The notes under the pieces were generated by a model. It had not been told where the DNA came from and made no database searches. It worked only from the letters and a program-made list of their open reading frames with translations. Source: Gemmatimonadota bacterium (GTDB lineage Bacteria > Latescibacterota > UBA2968 > UBA8231). Taken from it: 64,000 nt of DNA. The DNA lies in assembly GCA_009841115.1 (NCBI GenBank), contig VXML01000058.1, forward strand, positions 1 through 64,000, written 5' to 3'. Position 1 is the first letter of the stretch. The number at the start of each line of letters is the position of its first letter. Both the position numbers and the translations under genes were made by a program. Shown here one piece after another: positions 59,117 to 64,000 of this stretch.

Positions 59117-60031
59117 TTAACGAGTACCTGTTGAAAGCAGCGATTTGATCCGTCCCCACGACTGGGCTTCGACGCTCGTAGCAGCAGGAAAGACCGGTTG
59201 CCAAGCAGGCGAGTGTCCACCTAAGCCATTGGTCAATTCGACCAAGTTGCCTCCGTTTATATCAACGGCCCAAATGAGCCGAGGACTAGTGCGAGTAGCG
59301 AAGGCTATTCTTATGCTGTCAGGTGCCCAAGTAGGCTCAGCTACCCATGTCAGGTCGCTCACGATCGCGTTCCGGGATAAGCCAAGCACAGGAAGGGGAA
59401 TACTAGGGTGCTCGCCGGTGGCCCAGGCGATAAATTCGTCTTCATTGGCATCGCGGACATAGAGGCGGACGAGATTCTCTTCGTCTCCTTTTTCCTTCAA
59501 CACGACGATGGCTTCTTTGGTTCCGTCCGGGGAACGACTATATGGGTAGCGGTGAGGGACCTCTCTCCAGTCTACGGAGGAGCCACGTCCATTCAGCGCC
59601 ATAACGAACGCATTGGGGCCATCCATCCGATCGTCCAGATCCAAATTCTCAGTCTCCCAAGCGACGATATAGTAAATGCTATTCCCGTCTGCAGACCAAG
59701 AAAGCGATGTTTTATCGACTGAATCGTCTGTTAGCTGCTGTGGATTGCCGCCGTCGGCATCCATCAACCAAATCTCCCCACCGTACTGATCATCATCAAA
59801 AACGTCGCCGATATAGGCAATCTTCGTGCCATCCGGCGACCAAGCCGGACTAGCGCAATCCCGTCCTTGGGTCAGGTTGACAGGATCGCTCCCATCCGCA
59901 TTCATAATCCACACGTCATCGTACCCGTCACGGTGGGAGATAAATGCGATCTTACCGTCGGCTTGCCCCCAGCCAGTAACAGCCAGCAACAGCGTTGCCA
60001 AGCAGGCGATCAGTATGGCTCGATAGTTCAT
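59117..60031 (-). CDS. Exported TolB-like PD40 protein with SWGxIK tail
   Basis: A 304-residue paralogue with a slightly different signal peptide (MNYRAILIACLATLLLAVTG), GKIAFISHRDGYDDVWIMNA, PAWSPDGTKIAYIGD, PTWAPDSIRIAFATR and the end TSVEAQSWGRIKSLLSTGTR. ATG 60031 follows AAAGGAGATTCGTT. It lies 103 bases downstream of the large surface protein gene, with no terminator between, so it is likely the second gene of the upstream operon. Confidence 0.75.
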   Translation of the reverse strand: MNYRAILIACLATLLLAVTGWGQADGKIAFISHRDGYDDVWIMNADGSDPVNLTQGRDCASPAWSPDGTKIAYIGDVFDDDQYGGEIWLMDADGGNPQQLTDDSVDKTSLSWSADGNSIYYIVAWETENLDLDDRMDGPNAFVMALNGRGSSVDWREVPHRYPYSRSPDGTKEAIVVLKEKGDEENLVRLYVRDANEDEFIAWATGEHPSIPLPVLGLSRNAIVSDLTWVAEPTWAPDSIRIAFATRTSPRLIWAVDINGGNLVELTNGLGGHSPAWQPVFPAATSVEAQSWGRIKSLLSTGTR

Positions 60032-60134
60032 AACGAATCTCCTTTCAGATCGTTTCGGCAACAGCGGCCCGACTCTGGCCCCTTGGGCCTCGCCTTCATT
60101 TGTTATCGAATTCCGGTCCGAACTGCTGCCTTTG

Positions 60135-63100
60135 TTAATAGGCCACGTAAACGAGTCGCGTCAATTTGTTGGCTTGCTCATCGGCTTCTAGCTTGATCTG
60201 ACAGAGATAGATCCCCGGCGGCACGAGCTGTCCACTCATATCCCGTCCATCCCACACAAACGCCTGCGTCCCTACCTTGCCACCAACCGCCGAGCCTTGC
60301 CCTTGCCCTACTAAGCGTCCTCCCAAATCGTAAAATGCAACGTCTAACGGACGCTCCTCCTGTACCTTCAACAAAACAAAATGCACCAAGAGCTCGTCGT
60401 TGATCCCATCGCCGTTGGGCGTAAAGACCGGTGAGAGCACTACGTCTTGGATCAAAGACCCCGGCAGGGCCATCAAGCTGACCTGCGCCGTCGAAGAATC
60501 CACCAACTCGGTCGCATCCTTATCGGCGGTATCTACTCGTTGGAATACGCCTTCCTCCGAGTCTGAAGACCGCACAAACGAGGCGAATTCAATGCCCTCG
60601 CGGAAGCTTTGCGACTCAAATTGCACCTCAATGAGGGTGTGCTGGCCAGCCGGCAGATCGGCATTGAGCGAAAAGGGGAACCGCACCCAGATCGAATCCG
60701 CGCCGGTCGCCATGCGTTCCAACACCGCGCCATCTGCATCGCACAAAACTCCGTCGTCGCCGAGGACAAAGGCGCGATCAAACTCCGTGGTCGTCGCCGA
60801 GGTCCGCGTTTCCTCTGGGTTGAGCAGTGAAGGCGTCTGGGCGATGGCGACTTGCCCCAAGCGCACCCCCATCAAGCGCGCATCGCGCGGCGCGACGACC
60901 AGCACCTCGTTAAAGCCGTCGCGCACGGTCGCATCGGTCGGGTCGGGTGCGGCAGCGCGGATGAAATAAGCAAATTCCTGCGGCGCGAGCGGGTCGATAT
61001 TGCGCGGCGGCGTGTAGTCCGAGGCCTGCACACCCAAATCGGTCGGAACGCGTGCTGTTCCCTCGTCGGTGAGGATCGCCAACTCACCAGCCAGTTCCAG
61101 CGATAGCGGCGGAGCCAACTCAATGCGCAAACTGCGGATGCGCGCCGTCTTGAAGGGATTTTCTGAAGAGAGATTGACCCGCACCTGAACGAACTTGCGC
61201 GGATTGGGTGAGGTGATCGTCGCCTCGTTGACGCCATTGGTCGGCAGATAGCTCTCGCTCCACTCACTCCAGCCGACAAACGCCAGTTCGCCGTCCTTGT
61301 CAAAGCTGGAGCGCGGTGCCCGGCGCAGCTTCCTGCCATCCTCATCAATGAGACCATCGCCGTCGTTGTCGATCAGGTCAATCCGATCCTCGTCGGTGAG
61401 TCCATCGCCATCGTCGTCGGTGCGCGAGGCGTGTTTCTGACTGGCTGGCAGGGTCTGCCAGATATCCCAAGCCGTCCACTCCAAGGCGATCTCGTCGTAA
61501 ACCTCTTTCGGCACTTCCGTACGCTCTTCGTTGCCAGCAACAGTAACGACTTGGTAGTACGTGAAGTTGGTGTCGGTCTGATCCGAGGTGCGAGTCTGTA
61601 CCTGTAAGCGAACATCCGGATGGAGATCCAATGGCTCGATCCGTTCGATGGCTTGGCCAGTGAGCGGATCGGTCTCGCGGATGATGACATCGCCTTCCCA
61701 AGCAATGCGCGGCAGGGTCTTGCGGATGAAGTTGCCGCGCGAATCGGTCAGCGTAATCGGCGGCGAGTACGCCCACACGCTCACCGGATACCCCTCGCCG
61801 TAAAGCTGAATCTCGCCCAACGTCGCCAGTTCGCCGTACTGACCCGAAGCTGCCCCGGTGACGTCGATGTCGCGAATCTGTAGAAAACGAATCTTGCGAT
61901 AGGGGAAGTTCTCTTGAAAAATGCGCACTACTGGCGTGTGGTTATCGACGTGCTCCTCACTGATGATGTTGTCCCACTTGAGCGCTTCTTCGAGTTGGGG
62001 AAAGTCCTCGCGGTCTTCCATGCTCACGGGTTTGAGTAGCGTACCATCGGAAACCAAGATATCCGGCCCCAAGAAGGCCCCTTTGTTACTCTGGTTGATG
62101 CGCTTGTTGACCACCGAAACATTATCGACCCAAAACACAGCCCCTAAGTCGTACCAAGCCGTGCCCTTGTCGTAAATCGGCGACCATGTATTGGCCTGCC
62201 ACTCCGAGTCGTACAGCCCATCCGTGGCCAAATGTGGCGCACCCAAGCGGCCTTTTTCAAACGAAGCACCTCCCCGCTTTTCGGGTTGCAGCGCGTAGTT
62301 GTCGCCCTTAGCCCAGACCTGAACCTCGGCAATCCGGGGAACCTCTTTGCTATAGTAGAGGACCGGGCCGCGCTTCTCTTTGGGTAAAGTTTGGTATTTT
62401 TCGCCAGCGGTCTGATTGGTATCGTCTTGGAGTTCGCTGAACAAACCGCCAGCAGTCTGGCGCTGATAGACGAGCGCACCACGCTGCTCTTGGGGCAATG
62501 ATTCATAGGCGAGGCGCGCCTCTTCGCCAGCACCTAGGAAGGAATCTCGCCAGAGGTCCGAATCCGCAATTTTGATGCGGACGTAATGGATGAAGGCCCC
62601 ATTGATGTCGGGCAGACCATCCAAGTCCCAGTCGGCTCGATCCAGCGGCGAGAGCGGAAAGGTCATCTGCACATAGCGTCCTCTAGTGCCGGGAACCGAA
62701 ACCAGCGTCCTTGCACCGGTATCACCCCTTACATCACCACTGCCGGTCGAGACTTCCTCTATAAGTGAAAACTGGAGCTTGTTACCCAAGGGGAAGGGAA
62801 AGCGCTCGCCCATCGAGGCAAAAAGCGCGAAGGCCTTGACCGGCTCGCCAAGGAACTCGCCTTCGAACTGACCAGCCGGAAAAATAATCGTCAGGCTATC
62901 GGCAAAAACCAACCGTCCTAGATCAATCTCGATTTCCCAGTTGCGCAGACCGTCGATATGGAAGTCTCCGGGGCGAGTCACGCGATTCGCAAAACTGACC
63001 GGCGTGTTTGGCTCCCAAAAGGTACTTAAGTCGCCATCGACGATATTGTTGGCCAAGACATCGTTAGATTTGGCCGTCGCACCCCCGGAGACTAGATCGC

Positions 63101-63401
63101 CACCAGCGCGGACCAAATCGGGATAGGTGAAATCGACAGCCGTCGGGGCCACGTTGATATTGCGGCGAAAGAAAGTCGGCCGCAGTCCATCGGCCTCTAC
63201 CTGAAAAATATCCGCATCGCGGATTGGCACATTCAATTGGGAGACCAAGTCGTTCTGATAAATCCAGTTTTCCCAGTGAGAGGCCCGATCCACGCGAATC
63301 GAATTGCCGAAAAGTCTATAGGCATCCGTTTGGGCCACACAGAAGCTAGGCAGAGATAATGCGGCTAAGAGAGCCATCTTCCACTTTAGCAATCGTTTCA
63401 T
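60135..63401 (-). CDS. Large surface protein with discoidin-like parts and FlgD-like sorting end
   Basis: A 1088-residue exported protein. Signal peptide (MALLAALSLPSFCVAQ); discoidin-like beta-sandwich regions near 100-270 and 380-560 (NIVDGDLSTFWEPN, HLATDGLYDSEWQA); a calcium-binding DxDGDG cluster near 675-700 (DDDGDGLTDED, DNDGDGLIDEDG); then VFTPNGDGINDELLV, the gliding-type C-terminal motif, and a FlgD-like end (VWDGRDMSGQLVPPGIY). This is like type 9-secreted adhesins of FCB bacteria. It is the first gene after the sigma-54 promoter at 63494 and starts the upstream operon. Confidence 0.78.
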   Translation of the reverse strand: MKRLLKWKMALLAALSLPSFCVAQTDAYRLFGNSIRVDRASHWENWIYQNDLVSQLNVPIRDADIFQVEADGLRPTFFRRNINVAPTAVDFTYPDLVRAGGDLVSGGATAKSNDVLANNIVDGDLSTFWEPNTPVSFANRVTRPGDFHIDGLRNWEIEIDLGRLVFADSLTIIFPAGQFEGEFLGEPVKAFALFASMGERFPFPLGNKLQFSLIEEVSTGSGDVRGDTGARTLVSVPGTRGRYVQMTFPLSPLDRADWDLDGLPDINGAFIHYVRIKIADSDLWRDSFLGAGEEARLAYESLPQEQRGALVYQRQTAGGLFSELQDDTNQTAGEKYQTLPKEKRGPVLYYSKEVPRIAEVQVWAKGDNYALQPEKRGGASFEKGRLGAPHLATDGLYDSEWQANTWSPIYDKGTAWYDLGAVFWVDNVSVVNKRINQSNKGAFLGPDILVSDGTLLKPVSMEDREDFPQLEEALKWDNIISEEHVDNHTPVVRIFQENFPYRKIRFLQIRDIDVTGAASGQYGELATLGEIQLYGEGYPVSVWAYSPPITLTDSRGNFIRKTLPRIAWEGDVIIRETDPLTGQAIERIEPLDLHPDVRLQVQTRTSDQTDTNFTYYQVVTVAGNEERTEVPKEVYDEIALEWTAWDIWQTLPASQKHASRTDDDGDGLTDEDRIDLIDNDGDGLIDEDGRKLRRAPRSSFDKDGELAFVGWSEWSESYLPTNGVNEATITSPNPRKFVQVRVNLSSENPFKTARIRSLRIELAPPLSLELAGELAILTDEGTARVPTDLGVQASDYTPPRNIDPLAPQEFAYFIRAAAPDPTDATVRDGFNEVLVVAPRDARLMGVRLGQVAIAQTPSLLNPEETRTSATTTEFDRAFVLGDDGVLCDADGAVLERMATGADSIWVRFPFSLNADLPAGQHTLIEVQFESQSFREGIEFASFVRSSDSEEGVFQRVDTADKDATELVDSSTAQVSLMALPGSLIQDVVLSPVFTPNGDGINDELLVHFVLLKVQEERPLDVAFYDLGGRLVGQGQGSAVGGKVGTQAFVWDGRDMSGQLVPPGIYLCQIKLEADEQANKLTRLVYVAY

Positions 63402-63493
63402 AGCATTTCTTTTCTTTCCGCACTTTATACTAACTGACCTTACGCAGAGACTCTGTATCTTGTAATTGACTCGAAACAGTATATACAGGTACT

Positions 63494-63509
63494 AGCATAT
63501 TTCGTACCA
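63494..63509 (-). promoter_or_regulatory. Sigma-54 promoter of the upstream operon
   Basis: On the minus strand TGGTACGAAATATGCT: -24 part TGGTACG (one change from TGGCACG), four bases, then ATGC at -12, with the ten-base GG to GC distance of the sigma-54 consensus. Start of transcription near 63483, about 82 bases before the ATG at 63401. Confidence 0.65.
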
Positions 63510-63530
63510 CACAGCAGATTCCGCACAAAA

Positions 63531-63558
63531 AATCCTTTAGGATGTGTCCTAAAGGATT
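63531..63558 (-). terminator. Rho-independent terminator of the regulator gene
   Basis: A perfect 12-bp stem (AATCCTTTAGGA with TCCTAAAGGATT), 4-base loop TGTG, then TTTTTT on the minus strand. It is a close relative of the one at 55850-55876, both built on CCTTTAGG. It isolates the next operon from the regulator transcript. Confidence 0.85.
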
Positions 63559-63641
63559 GGAAAAAATAGTCTTATATAGCGTGAAACTTCTTTTTATGAG
63601 GCGTGCCGTCCGTCCTCTTTACAAGTTGATCTAAAAAATTC

Positions 63642-63696
63642 CGTATTAAATACGACTTTTTCCGTATTAAATACGATTCTCTTCGTATTAAATACG
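63642..63696. promoter_or_regulatory. Triple 21-bp-spaced palindromes, likely activator sites
   Basis: Three identical copies of CGTATTAAATACG (arms CGTATT and AATACG around one A) at 63642, 63663 and 63684, spaced exactly 21 bp. Relative to the sigma-54 start near 63483 they centre at about -165, -186 and -207, one helical turn from the positions in the downstream operon. The sequence differs from the array at 55951, so another activator of the same kind may bind. Confidence 0.7.
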
Positions 63697-63735
63697 ACTT
63701 TTCACCAACAGCGCAATAGTCTGCGACTTCCCCCT

Positions 63736-64000
63736 CTAAGACCTTTTCTTCGGTCGTTGCAACCCGAACACGCGCATGCGTGAACGCAGTCGCTCTGGGT
63801 TCATGCCCAACAAGCGCGCCGCGCCCCGCTCTCCATAGATCCTCCCCTCGGAGGCTTGGAGCGCCTCCACGATTTGCTGTTTCTCGCCTTTGAATTTGGC
63901 TTCAACCGGCGGCTCAAACGGCCCCTCTTTGGCCTCGTCTTCAGCAGCCAGCGGCACATCCTCCACCTGAATAACCTCCCCTTGGCACAGCACCACCGCC
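63736..64000 (-). CDS. Sigma-54 dependent regulator, C-terminal end
   Basis: The last about 88 codons of a gene that runs off the window end. VLCQGEVIQVEDVPLA is the end of an AAA+ sigma-54 activator domain (the family reads AVVLxxGxxIxxxDLP). It is followed by a Fis-type DNA-binding helix-turn-helix: EKQQIVEALQASEGR, GAARLLGMNPERLRSRM and FGLQRP. This is a NtrC/NorR-like enhancer-binding protein. Its position directly before the CGTATT array makes it the best candidate to bind there. Confidence 0.82.
   Translation of the reverse strand, partial: AVVLCQGEVIQVEDVPLAAEDEAKEGPFEPPVEAKFKGEKQQIVEALQASEGRIYGERGAARLLGMNPERLRSRMRVFGLQRPKKRS

Noticed and set aside
60062-60134. A third sigma-54 promoter before the PD40 gene at 60031
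   Set aside because: GG and GC are ten bases apart in GGCCAGAGTCGGGC, but the -24 TGGCAC part and upstream palindromes are missing.

Overview
The window looks like a chromosomal piece of an uncultured bacterium of the FCB group. The gene mix fits Latescibacterota-like genomes best: four phytanoyl-CoA dioxygenase (PhyH) family genes, Gfo/Idh/MocA and ThuA families, a DUF6785-type membrane protein, a DUF5916 protein, and secreted proteins with an asparagine-proline-rich NPFNP sorting domain. The phylum is an inference, because the window holds no rRNA gene. The code is standard; TAG, TAA and TGA all end genes.

Bases 1-7100 are a decaying toxin-antitoxin and abortive-infection island. A PIN-domain gene and an Abi_C gene come first. 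Then one unit occurs twice: a short antitoxin, a broken Doc/Fic toxin, a secreted protein and a HigA-like antitoxin. Copy 1 keeps the Doc N-terminus and HigB. Copy 2 keeps the Doc active-site half and has lost HigB. A secreted-protein gene with two in-frame TAG codons closes the island.

Bases 7100-34500 are mostly small-molecule and carbohydrate metabolism: malate synthase G with SDR, PhyH, a beta-propeller glycosidase-like protein, rhodanese and an amidohydrolase; tRNA-Glu; a cation/proton antiporter; a two-gene ABC exporter; RRM and cold-shock RNA-binding proteins; a beta-lactamase-fold protein; a GH10 xylanase; an SGNH hydrolase; and a PhyH/epimerase pair. Two PhyH proteins have HGG or HGS where the iron-binding HxD is expected.

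Bases 34500-39400 hold a PcfJ-like gene and two AlbA_2/ATPase genes flanking a broken DUF1016 (YhcG-like) locus with four unusual palindromes. Bases 39400-50900 return to metabolism and envelope: amidohydrolase, an active-site-poor GH26-like lipoprotein, a polyol-dehydrogenase-like enzyme, a DUF5916 outer-membrane protein, an AEC transporter, and a run of Gfo/Idh, isomerase/epimerase, ThuA and epimerase genes.

Bases 51400-64000 are the most unusual part. Eight secreted-protein genes and one large surface protein gene lie on the minus strand in what look like two consecutive operons. Each operon is preceded by the same layout: three palindromes spaced exactly 21 bp apart, then a rho-independent terminator, then a sigma-54 type -24/-12 promoter. 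The end of a sigma-54 enhancer-binding regulator lies just upstream. Seven of the proteins, with otherwise different middles (PD40, WD40, Cys-rich), share a C-terminal tail with the core SWGxIKSLL, and five share nearly the same signal peptide. The interrupted gene at 6.2 kb carries a related tail. I read this as a sigma-54 controlled set of exported proteins with a common, to me unnamed, C-terminal signal.
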